This document shows, in pieces, positions 32,047 through 42,631 of a stretch of 64,000 nt of DNA. The DNA lies in contig NZ_ATVP01000008.1 of the NCBI RefSeq assembly GCF_000420785.1, positions 27,944 through 91,943 on the forward strand, in the 5' to 3' direction. Position numbers and translations under genes: made by a program. The notes under the pieces were generated by a model. That model ran no database searches. It had not been told where the DNA came from and saw only the letters and a program-made list of their open reading frames with translations. The DNA comes from Streptococcus hyovaginalis DSM 12219. GTDB lineage: Bacteria; Bacillota; Bacilli; Lactobacillales; Streptococcaceae. Every line of letters begins with the position of its first letter. Within the stretch, counting starts at the first letter, position 1.

Positions 32047-32790
32047 ATGAACAAAAATTACGAAAAATTTGCATCGGTATATGATGCTATCATGGATGAC
32101 TCTCTTTACGATTTGTGGACGGATTTTTCGCTCCGTCATTTACCAAAATCAAACCGTCGCAAAAAATTGCTAGAATTAGCTTGTGGAACGGGGATTCAAT
32201 CTGTTCGTTTTTCACAAGCTGGATTTGATGTAACAGGATTAGATTTGAGTCAAGAAATGCTAGATATTGCCCAAAAGCGTGCCAAATCAGCCAAGCAACA
32301 GATTACCTTCCAACAAGGCAATATGCTAGATTTATCAAGAGCTGGTAAATTCGACTTTGTAACCTGTTATTCAGATTCTATCTGTTATATGCAGGATGAG
32401 GTTGAAGTTGGAGATGTCTTCAAACAAGTTTATGACAGTTTAGAAGAAGATGGTGTTTTCATTTTTGATGTCCACTCAACTTATCAAATTGATGAGGTTT
32501 TCCCAGGTTATTCATATCATGAAAATGCTGAAGATTTTGCCATGGTTTGGGACTCTTTTGAAGATGATGCGCCACACTCAGTTGTCCACGAGTTAACCTT
32601 CTTTATCCAAGATGAGGACGGTCGCTTCACACGCTTTGACGAAGTCCATGAAGAACGCACATATGAAATCTTAACCTATGATATTCTTTTAGAGCAGGCA
32701 GGGTTTAAATCCTTCAAACTATACGCAGATTTTGAAGATAAAGAGCCAAATGAGACAAGTAAAAGATGGTTTTTTGTCGCACAAAAATAA
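32047..32790 (+). CDS. yqeM: SAM-dependent methyltransferase YqeM
   Basis: 247 aa class I methyltransferase: motif [16 protein letters not shown], then DVTGLDLS and [17 protein letters not shown] 32047 matches the family start ([20 protein letters not shown]); a longer in-frame TTG start at 31972 is not supported. No clear ribosome site precedes it, which is odd in this window. Conserved in the yqeG-yqeM cluster; substrate unknown. Confidence 0.85.
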   Translation: MNKNYEKFASVYDAIMDDSLYDLWTDFSLRHLPKSNRRKKLLELACGTGIQSVRFSQAGFDVTGLDLSQEMLDIAQKRAKSAKQQITFQQGNMLDLSRAGKFDFVTCYSDSICYMQDEVEVGDVFKQVYDSLEEDGVFIFDVHSTYQIDEVFPGYSYHENAEDFAMVWDSFEDDAPHSVVHELTFFIQDEDGRFTRFDEVHEERTYEILTYDILLEQAGFKSFKLYADFEDKEPNETSKRWFFVAQK

Positions 32791-32801
32791 GTGAGGTTAT
32801 G

Positions 32802-33899
32802 ATGACAATCACAGGAATCATCGCTGAATTCAACCCCTTCCACAATGGGCATAAACACCTTTTAGAGCAAGCGGAAGGGCTTAAAATTGTTGCCATGTCT
32901 GGTAATTTTATGCAGCGTGGGGAGCCTGCTTTTGTGGATAAGTGGACTAGGGCACAGATGGCCTTGGAAAATGGTGCCGACCTTGTGGTTGAGCTCCCTT
33001 TTCTCGTTTCTGTCCAGTCTGCCGACTATTTCGCTGACGGTGCGGTTGCGATTCTCGCAAAGTTGGGCGTTAACCAATTGACCTTTGGAACAGAAAGAAC
33101 GATCGACTATAATCAGATGGCTGAGACCTATGCGACCAAGCAAGCTGCCATGGAGGATTATCTAGCCAGCTTGCCTGATCACCTTTCCTATCCTCAAAAA
33201 AGTCAAGACATGTGGGAGCATTTTACAGGTATTTCTTTTTCTGGCAATACGCCAAATCATATTTTAGGTCTGGCTTATGCTAAGGCTTGTGCAGTCAGAA
33301 AGATCAAATTACAGCCTATTAAGCGCTTAGGTGCTGGTTTCCACTCAGAAAGTAAGGATGAAACGATTTCCTCAGCAACTGCCATTCGTCTGCACAGAAA
33401 TGACCCTGCCTTTGTGGAAAAGTCTGTGCCTAATTATGACTTGTTACAGGCTTGTCCACAAGTGTCTTGGGATAACTATTTTCAGTTGTTAAAATACCAG
33501 GCTCTCACGCATTCTGATCTGACCAGAGTCTTTCAAGTCAATGAGGAATTGGCTAATCGGATACAATCAGCTATCCATTCAGCTTTCTCACTTGAAGACC
33601 TTGTGGATAAAGTAGCTACCAAACGGTTTACGAAAGCTAGGGTTAGACGAGTCTTAACATACATTTTAGTCAATGCTGTGGAAAAACCAATTCCTGAAGC
33701 CGTTCGACTGTTAGGATTTTCCCAAAAAGGGCAAGAACATTTAAAACGTGTGAAAAAATCTGTGGAAATCATCAGTCGTATCGGCAAGGATGCTTGGGAT
33801 GAAACCACTCAAAGAGCAGATGCTATTTATCAGCTAGGGCATCCAGAACTCAAGGAGCAGAATTTAGGATGCATTCCTTTGAGGATAAAAACACGTTAG
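32802..33899 (+). CDS. tmcAL: tRNA(Met) cytidine acetate ligase
   Basis: 365 aa (YlbM family). N-terminal nucleotidyltransferase motif [19 protein letters not shown] and [13 protein letters not shown], then [18 protein letters not shown]. Uses acetate and ATP to form N4-acetylcytidine at the elongator tRNA(Met) wobble base. Two ATGs (32799, 32802); GAGG spacing favours the second. Confidence 0.9.
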   Translation: MTITGIIAEFNPFHNGHKHLLEQAEGLKIVAMSGNFMQRGEPAFVDKWTRAQMALENGADLVVELPFLVSVQSADYFADGAVAILAKLGVNQLTFGTERTIDYNQMAETYATKQAAMEDYLASLPDHLSYPQKSQDMWEHFTGISFSGNTPNHILGLAYAKACAVRKIKLQPIKRLGAGFHSESKDETISSATAIRLHRNDPAFVEKSVPNYDLLQACPQVSWDNYFQLLKYQALTHSDLTRVFQVNEELANRIQSAIHSAFSLEDLVDKVATKRFTKARVRRVLTYILVNAVEKPIPEAVRLLGFSQKGQEHLKRVKKSVEIISRIGKDAWDETTQRADAIYQLGHPELKEQNLGCIPLRIKTR

Positions 33900-33913
33900 T
33901 ATTATAGTGACAT

Positions 33914-33942
33914 TTTACGAAAGCTTGCCAAAGTGCTATAAT
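33914..33942 (+). promoter_or_regulatory. Promoter of the yebC-family gene
   Basis: TTTACG (33914-33919), 17 nt, TATAAT (33937-33942). Confidence 0.6.
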
Positions 33943-34003
33943 AATAAGGTCATTGGTCCTTTTTGTTAGGTCCAAATCAAATAAAATATAAGAGGTGAAT
34001 CCC

Positions 34004-34720
34004 ATGGGACGTAAGTGGGCAAATATTGTTGCAAAGAAAACAGCAAAAGATGGAGCAAACTCAAAAGTCTACGCTAAATTCGGCGTCGAGATTTATGTTG
34101 CTGCCAAACAAGGTGATCCAGATCCTGAATCAAATTCAGCGCTTAAATTTGTCTTGGAGCGTGCCAAACAAGCGCAGGTTCCAAAACACGTTATTGATAA
34201 AGCGATTGATAAAGCCAAAGGTAATACGGATGAAACTTTTGTAGAAGGACGTTACGAAGGTTTTGGACCAAATGGTTCGATGATTATTGTTGATACCCTT
34301 ACTTCAAACGTTAATCGTACAGCAGCTAATGTTCGTACGGCATTTGGTAAAAATGGTGGTAACATGGGTGCAGCAGGTTCTGTATCTTATATGTTCGATA
34401 AAAAAGGTGTTATTGTTTTTGCTGGAGATGATGCAGATACCGTTTTTGAAACCTTGTTAGAAGCTGATGTTGAAGTGGATGATGTGGAAGAGCATGAAGG
34501 AACAATCACTGTTTACACGGCACCAACAGATCTTCATAAAGGGTTGGAAGCCCTTCGCCAATCAGGTGTTGAGGAATTCCAAGTGACTGAACTTGAGATG
34601 ATTCCACAATCTGAAGTGACTCTTGAGGGAGAAGATTTAGAAGCCTTTGAAAAACTGGTCGATGCTCTTGAAGATGACGATGATGTTCAAAAAGTTTACC
34701 ACAATGTAGCTGATTTTTAA
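34004..34720 (+). CDS. YebC/PmpR-family protein
   Basis: 238 aa TACO1/YebC family: [34 protein letters not shown] and a central [27 protein letters not shown] region. Known roles range from transcription regulation to relief of ribosome stalling at proline stretches. Start at ATG 34004 follows AGAGGTGA. Ended by AAAAGGTT/AACCTTTT terminator (~34733-34773). Confidence 0.93.
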   Translation: MGRKWANIVAKKTAKDGANSKVYAKFGVEIYVAAKQGDPDPESNSALKFVLERAKQAQVPKHVIDKAIDKAKGNTDETFVEGRYEGFGPNGSMIIVDTLTSNVNRTAANVRTAFGKNGGNMGAAGSVSYMFDKKGVIVFAGDDADTVFETLLEADVEVDDVEEHEGTITVYTAPTDLHKGLEALRQSGVEEFQVTELEMIPQSEVTLEGEDLEAFEKLVDALEDDDDVQKVYHNVADF

Positions 34721-34732
34721 TCATCATATCTA

Positions 34733-34773
34733 AAAAGGTTGAAGAAAGGAGGCTGTCTAGCGCTATTCTTTAA
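34733..34773 (+). terminator. Terminator after the yebC-family gene
   Basis: AAAAGGTTgAAGA...TCTTtAACCTTTT hairpin. Confidence 0.65.
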
Positions 34774-34885
34774 CCTTTTGTTCTGTCTCGGAAGTAGTTA
34801 TCCTGATGTGATGGGTATTAATCTGTAGCTATTACAGTCTATTAGTTGTAGACTAGGAATCGATTTTTTGGTCATTTTGTGATAA

Positions 34886-34938
34886 ACCAAAAAACCCCTG
34901 CCCTCGATGGTTTAACCATTGAGGGCAGGGGTTTTATT
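34886..34938. terminator. Strong bidirectional terminator downstream of pbp2A
   Basis: AAACCCCTGCCCTC...GAGGGCAGGGGTTT stem extended by ATGG/CCAT, A-run left and T-run right. Confidence 0.95.
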
Positions 34939-34961
34939 AAACGACATTAGATTCTATTTGA

Positions 34962-37160
34962 TCACTCATTATCATTATTAGAAGGAGTGGACTCAGTGCC
35001 ATTGCCGCCAGTATTTGCAGCATCATTATTACCATTACTATTGGTTTGCCCATTAGTATTAGCAGAAGGTGTCGTAGGGGTGATAGTAGCATTTGTATCA
35101 CTGTTTGACTGGTTTGACCAACTGTTGTAGCCGTTATTACCGTAAATATTGCTATAACCTGATGTTCCCGAATTAGTTCGGAAAGTACTACCAGTATAGC
35201 CGTTTAAATAAACATAGCTACCGCTGCGGTAAACTCCTTCGGGCATGATCCAATCAGGGCTGTAACCGCCAGTCATATAAGACATCATCGTCTTATAGAC
35301 ATCAGTTGCAGTATCTAGCATACCGCCATAGAGAGGAGTCAGACGGTTTTTATAGCCTGTCCAAACCGCCATAGCATATTGATTAGTATAGCCGACGAAT
35401 GTTTCATCAGGAGCCATTGTTCCTACGGCGCTGTTATAGATGCCTGTTTCGGCTTCGATCTTCGCCAATTCATCGTCAGTATAGTTTGAGGTACCGGTTT
35501 TACCAGCTTGGCTGACACCACTGATAGCGGCATTAGTACCTATACCATATGCTAGTACTGATTTCATCATATCAGTCATCATATAAGCAGTCGTTTCCTT
35601 CATGGCTTTCTTACCAGAAGCGGAGTAATCTTCTTTGGTGCCATCGTTGAACTCAATGCGATTGATATACATTGGTTCGTAGTAGGTGCCACCGTTTGCA
35701 AAGGCTGCATAGGCAGCAGCCATTTTCTCGCTACTAGCACCGTATTTTTGACTATTACTTGTGGTATTACTTGAAATAGCATTTGAATAATGCATTTCCG
35801 GATAATTAATACCGAGCCCATTTAAGAAATCGAGCGAGTTATCTAATCCGACTGCATCAAGTGCTTTGATAGCAGGCACATTTCGTGAATCTTGAATTGC
35901 ATATTGGATGGTCATATTGCCTTTATATTTGCGATCCCAGTTATAAACCTGGTCGTTAGTTCCTGGCCAAGTGTAGTAACTATCTTGAATGCTAGCAGCA
36001 GTGGTCTTGTAAATACCGTTTTCAATAGCAGGTGCATAATCTGTGATTGGCTTCATCGTGGATCCCCAGTCACGATCTGTTAGCACAGCTTGGTTAGTTC
36101 CCATAGCAATATTTTCTTGTTTCCGACCTCCTAATTGTGCAACGACATTACCGTTGGTGACATCAATGACTGTAGAAGCCACTTGAAATTTATCATCAGG
36201 ATAGTACACGTAGGTATCAGTATTGTAGACATCCCAAAGGAATTTTTGGAAATCAGAATTGACATTGGTGTAGACTCTAAGACCAGCGGTGTAAACATCT
36301 TTGCCGGTTTTTTCCTTGACCTGAGCGATAACTTCTTTGAGGTAGTTATCCAAGTAAGGCTCATAGCTAGATTCTTTTTTCAATTCCTGTAAACCATCAG
36401 AAATTGGCGTTGCAACAGCTTGATCATATTGTTCTTTGTCGATCTTCTTCAATTCATACATTTCAGAAAGCACAATATCACGGCGCTGTTTGGCAACTTC
36501 AGGGTTAATATAAGGATCGTATTGGCTTGGTGCCTGGGGGATACCTGCTAACAGGGCGACTTGGGCAATAGACAAGTCTTTTAGGTCTTTTCCGAAGTAG
36601 GATTTGGCAGCAGTTAACATACCGTAGTTTCCATTTCCCATAAAGACTTTGTTAATGTAGAAAGTTAGAATTTCTTCCTTGGTGTATTCCTTCTCCATTT
36701 GGTAAGCTAACCAAGCTTCTTGGGCTTTACGCTTCAAGTTTTGATCGGATTTGTTAGTAGAGAAATAAGCTAGCTTAATCAGCTGTTGATCAAGCGTCGA
36801 TCCACCATGAGTTGAACTACTTGTCAAGTTGTTCCAAGCCGCTCCCAGAATACGATACACGTCAATCCCACGATGTTCAAAGAAGCGATGGTCTTCGATT
36901 GATGTAATAGCGTTAACCAAATCAATAGGGATGTTATCAGGGGTAACATTCTCCCGTTTTTCAGCACCTAAATCGGCAATCAGTGTATTGTTACTATCAT
37001 AGATAAGGCTAGAAGTAGTAGATTTTAATTTTGCCTCAGATAGCTTTGGAGCAGTGCTTGCATAAAACGTAAAGAGAAGAGCTCCGATAATGATACCTAG
37101 CACGACTAAGCTAACGATACCAGCTAAGAGGTACTTGGCAATTTTTGAGAAGTGTTTCAT
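34962..37160 (-). CDS. pbp2A: Class A penicillin-binding protein 2A
   Basis: 732 aa. One N-terminal TM helix (~10-32). GT51 transglycosylase motifs: [49 protein letters not shown]. Transpeptidase motifs: STMK ([14 protein letters not shown]), SRN (QDSRNVPA), KTGTSN. The tail (~660-732) is low-complexity Asn/Ser/Thr/Gly-rich. Polymerises and cross-links peptidoglycan. Two nt downstream of recU in one operon, as in other streptococci. Confidence 0.95.
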   Translation of the reverse strand: MKHFSKIAKYLLAGIVSLVVLGIIIGALLFTFYASTAPKLSEAKLKSTTSSLIYDSNNTLIADLGAEKRENVTPDNIPIDLVNAITSIEDHRFFEHRGIDVYRILGAAWNNLTSSSTHGGSTLDQQLIKLAYFSTNKSDQNLKRKAQEAWLAYQMEKEYTKEEILTFYINKVFMGNGNYGMLTAAKSYFGKDLKDLSIAQVALLAGIPQAPSQYDPYINPEVAKQRRDIVLSEMYELKKIDKEQYDQAVATPISDGLQELKKESSYEPYLDNYLKEVIAQVKEKTGKDVYTAGLRVYTNVNSDFQKFLWDVYNTDTYVYYPDDKFQVASTVIDVTNGNVVAQLGGRKQENIAMGTNQAVLTDRDWGSTMKPITDYAPAIENGIYKTTAASIQDSYYTWPGTNDQVYNWDRKYKGNMTIQYAIQDSRNVPAIKALDAVGLDNSLDFLNGLGINYPEMHYSNAISSNTTSNSQKYGASSEKMAAAYAAFANGGTYYEPMYINRIEFNDGTKEDYSASGKKAMKETTAYMMTDMMKSVLAYGIGTNAAISGVSQAGKTGTSNYTDDELAKIEAETGIYNSAVGTMAPDETFVGYTNQYAMAVWTGYKNRLTPLYGGMLDTATDVYKTMMSYMTGGYSPDWIMPEGVYRSGSYVYLNGYTGSTFRTNSGTSGYSNIYGNNGYNSWSNQSNSDTNATITPTTPSANTNGQTNSNGNNDAANTGGNGTESTPSNNDNE

Positions 37161-37161
37161 T

Positions 37162-37761
37162 TTAATTTCCGCCTAAAAAATGTTGTTCGATAATGTCAAG
37201 GTAGGGAACTTGAGGAAAACTTGCTAATTCAATATTAAAACCATGTTCTTGAATATAAGTTAGGGGCATTGAGCGTTTACCTCGCTCAGCCTGATAGAAA
37301 TCAATTAAAAAAATGGCTGGTAAGTAGTAAGTTTGTTTTAGAGTAGAGAAGTGCATCAAGACAAAACAGATACCGTCTTGTGCAATAACGCCCTTCATGT
37401 GTTCGATTTGATGATCATGAAAATTTTTCAACGGCATGGCCGTCTTTTGCCGCGTTTCCTTGGCTTCAAAATCAATATAGCGTCCTTTAAAAACACCAGA
37501 GTAATCGGTAGTAGATGCTTGTCTGAAGTATGCTTCAACAATTTTGGCTCGACTACGTTTAGGGTAGTCTACTTTGACAATTTGCACCGGTGTCGGTTTC
37601 TTATGAATAACAGCGATACCGTGAGCGAGGTAATAGTCGTTGGAGGCATTAATAGCAGTTTCGAACGACATCCCCCTGTTGGCAAAAGATACCTCCTTGT
37701 CTCTTGGCAAGAGCGCCTGTCTAGGTGTTTTTTTTGAAATCCCGTGAGGATAGTTAACCAT
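37162..37761 (-). CDS. recU: Holliday junction resolvase RecU
   Basis: 199 aa. The family block [40 protein letters not shown], nuclease residues [22 protein letters not shown] and later FVLMHFS are present. ATG 37761 has AGGAG upstream; a longer frame is not needed. Resolves recombination and repair intermediates. Divergent from ypsA. Confidence 0.96.
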   Translation of the reverse strand: MVNYPHGISKKTPRQALLPRDKEVSFANRGMSFETAINASNDYYLAHGIAVIHKKPTPVQIVKVDYPKRSRAKIVEAYFRQASTTDYSGVFKGRYIDFEAKETRQKTAMPLKNFHDHQIEHMKGVIAQDGICFVLMHFSTLKQTYYLPAIFLIDFYQAERGKRSMPLTYIQEHGFNIELASFPQVPYLDIIEQHFLGGN

Positions 37762-37838
37762 AATTCTCCTAAAGTGTTTCAGATAATGGTAAGATAAACA
37801 CGTACCATTATACCATATTTTTGAGAGGACAACAAAAG

Positions 37839-38357
37839 ATGACAACTGTTTTAGTTTCCGGTTATCGGAGCTTTGAATTAGGGATATTTCAGGAAAATGA
37901 CGACCGTGTGAAGCTCATCAAAAAAGCGATCAGAAGAGACCTCGAAAAATTCTGCGAGGAAGGTTTGACCTGGCTAGTTTTTACTGGAAACCTAGGGTTT
38001 GAAGCTTGGGTATTGCAGGTCGCTAAAGCAATGGCAAATGAGTATGGATTTTCAATTGCTACGCTTTTTTGTTTTGCTAATCAAGGGGAAAATTGGAGTG
38101 ATGCCAACCAAGATATTTTGAGACAATTTAAAGAAGTTGATTTTGTAAAATATAGTTTTGAAGCATATACGGATCCAGGTCAATTCAAGGCTTACAATCA
38201 ATTTTTACTCGAAAACACAGATCAAGCCTACTTATTTTACGATGAGGAGCAAGAAACATCATTAAAATATCTTTACAATTTGATGAAAGAAAAAGCGCAT
38301 CCGATTCGTCAATTACAATTTGATGACTTAAATGACATTGCCATGGAAAATGAGTGA
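37839..38357 (+). CDS. ypsA: YpsA-family protein (DUF1273)
   Basis: 172 aa. SLOG-superfamily Rossmann fold: [48 protein letters not shown]. Known in Firmicutes beside gpsB and linked to division inhibition when overproduced. ATG 37839 follows AGAGGA. Confidence 0.92.
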   Translation: MTTVLVSGYRSFELGIFQENDDRVKLIKKAIRRDLEKFCEEGLTWLVFTGNLGFEAWVLQVAKAMANEYGFSIATLFCFANQGENWSDANQDILRQFKEVDFVKYSFEAYTDPGQFKAYNQFLLENTDQAYLFYDEEQETSLKYLYNLMKEKAHPIRQLQFDDLNDIAMENE

Positions 38358-38385
38358 CAATTCCTTGATTGTAAAAGGGAAATAC

Positions 38386-38414
38386 TTGCTTTTTAAAATT
38401 AAATTCTGTATCAT
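38386..38414 (+). promoter_or_regulatory. gpsB promoter
   Basis: TTGCTT (38386-38391), 17 nt, TATCAT (38409-38414). Confidence 0.6.
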
Positions 38415-38467
38415 ATTTTATGATTAAGAAGATGAATTCTGTATGAATTGTATGGAGACTATTTAGA

Positions 38468-38818
38468 ATGACCAGTATTATTAACACCCCTAAAACGATT
38501 TTTGAAAAAGAATTTAAAAAAGTCATGCGTGGCTATGATCAACGAGAAGTTGATGAATTTTTAGATGACGTTATCAAGGACTATGAGTCCTATGCGAGTT
38601 TGCTGACAGAGCTTAGAGAAGAAAACGAACAGTTGAAGATACGATTAGAGAAGGTTTCGTCGCAATTGCAACCTGGTAGATCAGGGAGCGCTTTTGGGGA
38701 ACAACGAAATGCTGATAGCCAGCGTACTTTACGAGATAGCCCTGTTACTAACTTTGATATTCTGAAACGGATCAGCCGTTTGGAAAAAGAAGTGTTTGGT
38801 AAGCAGATTACAGAATAG
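38468..38818 (+). CDS. gpsB: Cell-division coordinator GpsB
   Basis: 116 aa DivIVA-like protein: N-terminal membrane/PBP-binding part (KTIFEKEFKKVMRGYDQREVDEFLDDVIKDYE) and a coiled coil, then a C-terminal trimerising segment (DILKRISRLEKEVFG). Links septal and peripheral wall synthesis and modulates StkP signalling; stk is also in this window. Confidence 0.97.
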   Translation: MTSIINTPKTIFEKEFKKVMRGYDQREVDEFLDDVIKDYESYASLLTELREENEQLKIRLEKVSSQLQPGRSGSAFGEQRNADSQRTLRDSPVTNFDILKRISRLEKEVFGKQITE

Positions 38819-38831
38819 TGTGTTAAATATA

Positions 38832-39214
38832 TGTGATTTTCGGATAATCGCGTAGTATTTGTATACTATGAGGAAAGTCCATGCTAGCACTGGCTGTGAT
38901 GCCGGTAGTGTTTGTGCTAGGCGAAAAAATAAGCCTAGGGACGTATCTTTGATGCGTTACGGCAGGTAAAATGGCTAAGTCTTTGGATATGCCTGAGTAA
39001 CCTTGAAAGTGCCACAGTGACGAAGTTTTCAGGGAAACCTGAAAAGTGGAACGCGGTAAACCCCTCAAGCTAGCAACCCAAACTTTGGTCGGGGCATGAG
39101 ATAGCTGGAAGTCGAACAGAACTATCTTGACTGCTTTGCAGTAGACAGATGATTATCGAGGAAGTTGTGTGCCTAGTCAACTTCTGAACAAAACATGGCT
39201 TATAGAAAATTACA
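38832..39214 (+). ncRNA. rnpB: RNase P RNA, type B
   Basis: The conserved 5' region GAGGAAAGTCCATGCTAGCAC and GTGATGCCGGTAGTG, the central ACGGCAGG, GAAAGTGCCACAGTGACG, and 3' GAACAGAACTATC...AAACATGGCTTATAG are all present. It removes the 5' leaders of tRNAs. Between gpsB and the methyltransferase gene, the usual streptococcal place. Ends are approximate. GCTAGC-ttag-GCTAGC-TTTT at 39229-39251 is its terminator. Confidence 0.95.
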
Positions 39215-39227
39215 TAATAGGTTTAGC

Positions 39228-39252
39228 TAGCTTAGGCTAGCTTTTATTGCAT
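39228..39252 (+). terminator. rnpB terminator
   Basis: AGCTAGC-ttag-GCTAGCT followed by a T-rich stretch. Confidence 0.85.
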
Positions 39253-39271
39253 TTGAAGTGAAAGAAGAATT

Positions 39272-40438
39272 ATGAAAAAAACATTTAATCTTGTGGCAAC
39301 TGCCGCTGCTGGCTTGGAAGCTGTTGTTGGTCGTGAAGTGAGACAGTTAGGCTATGATTGTCAGGTTGAGAATGGTAAAGTTCGTTTTCAGGGAGATGTC
39401 AAAACTATCATAGAAACCAATCTATGGCTTCGTGCGGCCGATCGGATCAAAATAGTGGTTGGGCAATTTCCTGCTAGAACTTTTGAAGAATTATTTCAGG
39501 GCGTCTTTGGATTAGACTGGGATAATTATTTGCCCTTGGGCTCCGCCTTCCCTATTTCCAAGGCCAAATGTGTTAAGTCAAAATTACATAATGAACCAAG
39601 CGTCCAGGCCATCACCAAAAAAGCGGTCGTTAAAAAACTGCAAAAGATTTACCATCGTCCCGAAGGGGTTCCTTTGATGGAAAATGGGCCTGAATATAAA
39701 ATAGAAGTGTCCCTTGTTAAAGATCATGCAACTGTCATGATTGATACGACGGGTTCCAGTCTATTCAAACGTGGTTATCGTGTGGAAAAAGGTGGTGCTC
39801 CTATCAAGGAGAACATGGCGGCAGCTATTCTGATGTTAAGCAATTGGTATCCTGATAAGCCCCTGATTGATCCGACCTGCGGTTCTGGAACCTTCTGTAT
39901 TGAGGCAGCTATGATTGGAATGAATATCGCTCCTGGATTTAATCGTGAATTCGCTTTTGAAAGCTGGTCTTGGGTGTCTAAGGAGTTGGTTCAAGAAGTG
40001 CGTGATGAAGCAGAAGACAAGGCTGATTATGACGTAGATCTAGATATCTCTGGTTTCGATATTGACGCAAGAATGGTTGAGATTGCTAAAAAGAATGCTG
40101 AAGAAGCAGGACTTGCAGATGTTATCAAATTGAAACAAATGCGTCTCCAGGACTTGAAAACCGATAAAATCAATGGTGTCATCGTTTCGAACCCACCTTA
40201 TGGTGAGCGCCTCCTTGATGACAAAGCTATAGACATCTTGTATAATGAAATGGGTCAAACCTTTGCACCATTAAAGACATGGAGTAAGTTTATCTTAACC
40301 AGTGATGAAGGGTTTGAGAAAAAATATGGAACCCAAGCTGATAAGAAACGAAAATTATACAATGGTACTTTAAAAGTTGATTTGTACCAATATTTTGGCC
40401 AGCGTGTCAAACGGCACCAAGTTACCGAGAGAGGATGA
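39272..40438 (+). CDS. THUMP-domain 23S rRNA methyltransferase (RlmL/YpsC-like)
   Basis: 388 aa. N-terminal THUMP region (AGLEAVVGREVRQLGYDCQVE...), then a Rossmann methyltransferase: DPTCGSGTFCIEAAMI (SAM), FDIDARMVEIAKKNAEEAG, and the N2-guanine-type catalytic motif SNPPYGERL. Predicted to make m2G in 23S rRNA. Overlaps the mapZ leader. Confidence 0.93.
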   Translation: MKKTFNLVATAAAGLEAVVGREVRQLGYDCQVENGKVRFQGDVKTIIETNLWLRAADRIKIVVGQFPARTFEELFQGVFGLDWDNYLPLGSAFPISKAKCVKSKLHNEPSVQAITKKAVVKKLQKIYHRPEGVPLMENGPEYKIEVSLVKDHATVMIDTTGSSLFKRGYRVEKGGAPIKENMAAAILMLSNWYPDKPLIDPTCGSGTFCIEAAMIGMNIAPGFNREFAFESWSWVSKELVQEVRDEAEDKADYDVDLDISGFDIDARMVEIAKKNAEEAGLADVIKLKQMRLQDLKTDKINGVIVSNPPYGERLLDDKAIDILYNEMGQTFAPLKTWSKFILTSDEGFEKKYGTQADKKRKLYNGTLKVDLYQYFGQRVKRHQVTERG

Positions 40439-40440
40439 AC

Positions 40441-41949
40441 ATGGATAAAGAAAAAGACAATTTAGACTTTGATAAAGCAAAAGATTTGACAGTTGGTGAA
40501 GCTGTACGAAAAGATGCTGAAATAAAGGCTGGAGTAACCGATGAAGATAGTGTTTTAGATAAATACATCAAGCAACACCCTAATGAAGTAGCATCACAAA
40601 AATTTGAAACAAAGGATATTCGTCAAGAAGAGCTTGACACGGCAACTCTAGATAATTTTATCCAAAAACAACGTCAGGAAGTAGAAGCTGCTAACCAAGC
40701 CAATCAAGCAGAAGTCGATCATACTCAGGCAGATATGGTTGGTTTAAGAGCGACAGAGGCGAACCAAGTGCCGGAATCTAGTTTGGCATCGACAGATTTT
40801 GTTTCTCCAGCTCCATCATCTGAGACTGTCCATCCAACTGCGACAACTAGTGCTGATTCAGTCCTCAGAGATTCAGATGAGTTTTATAAGATACCTTTTT
40901 ATAAAAAGCGTGGTGCAAACCTTTTAGCTATATTACTCGCTTTGTTAGCTATTTTGGGTATCGGTCTGGGTTTAAATCGCTTTAATGGAAATGAGACAGC
41001 TACTAGTACCTCTAGTTCAGCAAGTTCAAGTAGTAAACAGCTAGATTCTTCGGCTAAAGAAACTTCTGCTCAGACGATTAAAGATAACGAGGCTTTTAAC
41101 GATTTGTATGATGGTTTCTTTACATCCGATAAAGATCCTTTATTAAAGAATAGCGAGTTTAGTAAACTGCCTGAGTTGGAGAAATTTCTTCAAAATCTGG
41201 AGGGCACTAAATTCTATAATGCTGCTAAAGAAAAATACGATAATCTTAAAGAGCAGATTGATGGTATTGAAGCTGTCAATGCCCAATTTGACAAACCGAT
41301 CATTGTAGATGGAAAGTTAGATGAAACAGCTAAACCTAAAGCTGATGCTAACTTTGATAATTTATCTGTTGCAACACTAAATACAGGTAATGCTACCTTA
41401 GATAATCTTTTACAATCGGCAGTTAAAAAAGGCAGAGATGCTTTGGATGGTGTGAAATCAAGTAGCTCTTCTGAAGCAGAAGCTAGTCGTCAGTCAAGCA
41501 TTGCAGCCAGCGAGAGTGCAGCCGAGGCAGCTGCAGCTGCTTCACAAACTGAAAGTCAAGATGCAGCGCCAGCTCAAAATAATCAAGAAAGTGCTCAAGC
41601 AACGGCACCAGCAGTGCCTGTGGTACCGTCATATGGTATTTCTGGCTATGACACTTCTGGTCTTCAACGTAACCTTAGTCGCGTTCCTTATAATGATGCT
41701 GCCATTGCGGATTCTGGAAACGCAGCATGGACTTTTGCACCTGGCGTTTTAGAAACTGTTGTTGGCAAAGCACAAGCTCGCGGTAATATTTCTGGGAATA
41801 ACTATATCCTTGAACGTGTCAATATTATCAATGGCAATGGCTACTACAACATGTTTAAGCCAGATGGAACTTACTTATTCTCAATCAATGCCAAAACAGG
41901 GTACTTTGTAGGTAATAAACCAGGTAATGCTGATGGCCTTGACTATTAA
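40441..41949 (+). CDS. mapZ: Mid-cell-anchored protein Z
   Basis: 502 aa. A cytoplasmic acidic N-terminus with the family sequence DKAKDLTVGEAVRKDAE (FtsZ-interacting and StkP-target region), one TM helix (~160-182), then an extracellular part with Ser/Ala-rich linkers and a C-terminal peptidoglycan-binding domain (SGYDTSGLQRNLSRVPYN...). ATG 40441 is chosen since GAGAGG precedes it; ATG 40435 lies in that ribosome site. Marks the division site in streptococci. Confidence 0.93.
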   Translation: MDKEKDNLDFDKAKDLTVGEAVRKDAEIKAGVTDEDSVLDKYIKQHPNEVASQKFETKDIRQEELDTATLDNFIQKQRQEVEAANQANQAEVDHTQADMVGLRATEANQVPESSLASTDFVSPAPSSETVHPTATTSADSVLRDSDEFYKIPFYKKRGANLLAILLALLAILGIGLGLNRFNGNETATSTSSSASSSSKQLDSSAKETSAQTIKDNEAFNDLYDGFFTSDKDPLLKNSEFSKLPELEKFLQNLEGTKFYNAAKEKYDNLKEQIDGIEAVNAQFDKPIIVDGKLDETAKPKADANFDNLSVATLNTGNATLDNLLQSAVKKGRDALDGVKSSSSSEAEASRQSSIAASESAAEAAAAASQTESQDAAPAQNNQESAQATAPAVPVVPSYGISGYDTSGLQRNLSRVPYNDAAIADSGNAAWTFAPGVLETVVGKAQARGNISGNNYILERVNIINGNGYYNMFKPDGTYLFSINAKTGYFVGNKPGNADGLDY

Positions 41950-41955
41950 ATCTAT

Positions 41956-41985
41956 CAAAAAAAGAGGGATATCCCTCTTTTTTAC
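41956..41985. terminator. Bidirectional terminator between mapZ and luxS
   Basis: Palindrome AAAAAAGAGGGA-TATCCCTCTTTTTT between convergent genes. Confidence 0.9.
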
Positions 41986-41999
41986 TGATCTAAGTGATT

Positions 42000-42482
42000 T
42001 TAAACGATACGACGTTCGAAAGCATTATCAGAGATACCTCTCTCCAATATTAATTTTGCCCACTCTTTAGCAGAGAAGAGGCTGTGATCTTTGTAATTTC
42101 CGCAGGACTCAATTGTTGTACCTGGAACATCCTCCCAAGATGTTACGTTGGCGATTTCTTCTAATGAAGATTTGATAACCTTAGCGATTTCAGTAGCATC
42201 CTGTTTGCCCCACATGATCATGTGAAAGCCTGTTCGACAACCAAAAGGTGAGCAGTCGATCAATCCATCTATACGTTCTCGGATAAGTTTTGCTAGCAAG
42301 TGTTCTATCGTGTGGAGTCCGGCAGTAGGGATCGAGTCTTCGTTAGGTTGAACCAAGCGAATATCAAAATTGGTAATCACATCGCCGACTGGGCCCTTTT
42401 CCTCAGAGATAAGTCGCACATAGGGTGCTTTAACAATCGTATGATCGAGTTCAAAACTTTCAACAGTAACTTCTTTTGACAT
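42000..42482 (-). CDS. luxS: S-ribosylhomocysteine lyase (AI-2 synthase)
   Basis: 160 aa. Zinc ligands HTIEH and Cys in [10 protein letters not shown], catalytic Cys in [10 protein letters not shown]. Converts S-ribosylhomocysteine to homocysteine and the AI-2 precursor DPD. ATG 42482 has GGAGG 5 nt upstream; the earlier ATG at 42494 precedes this site. Confidence 0.97.
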   Translation of the reverse strand: MSKEVTVESFELDHTIVKAPYVRLISEEKGPVGDVITNFDIRLVQPNEDSIPTAGLHTIEHLLAKLIRERIDGLIDCSPFGCRTGFHMIMWGKQDATEIAKVIKSSLEEIANVTSWEDVPGTTIESCGNYKDHSLFSAKEWAKLILERGISDNAFERRIV

Positions 42483-42631
42483 AAGCGCCTCCATTTATTT
42501 TCTATGCCTATCATACCATATTTTGAGAAGGAGGTCTTTGGCTAATTTTTCGTTGTGAAAAGTCTTAAAATATGATAGACTTAAAAGTGGTTTTGACTAT
42601 ATTGAAACCTTAGAATTTTGAGGTAAATAAG

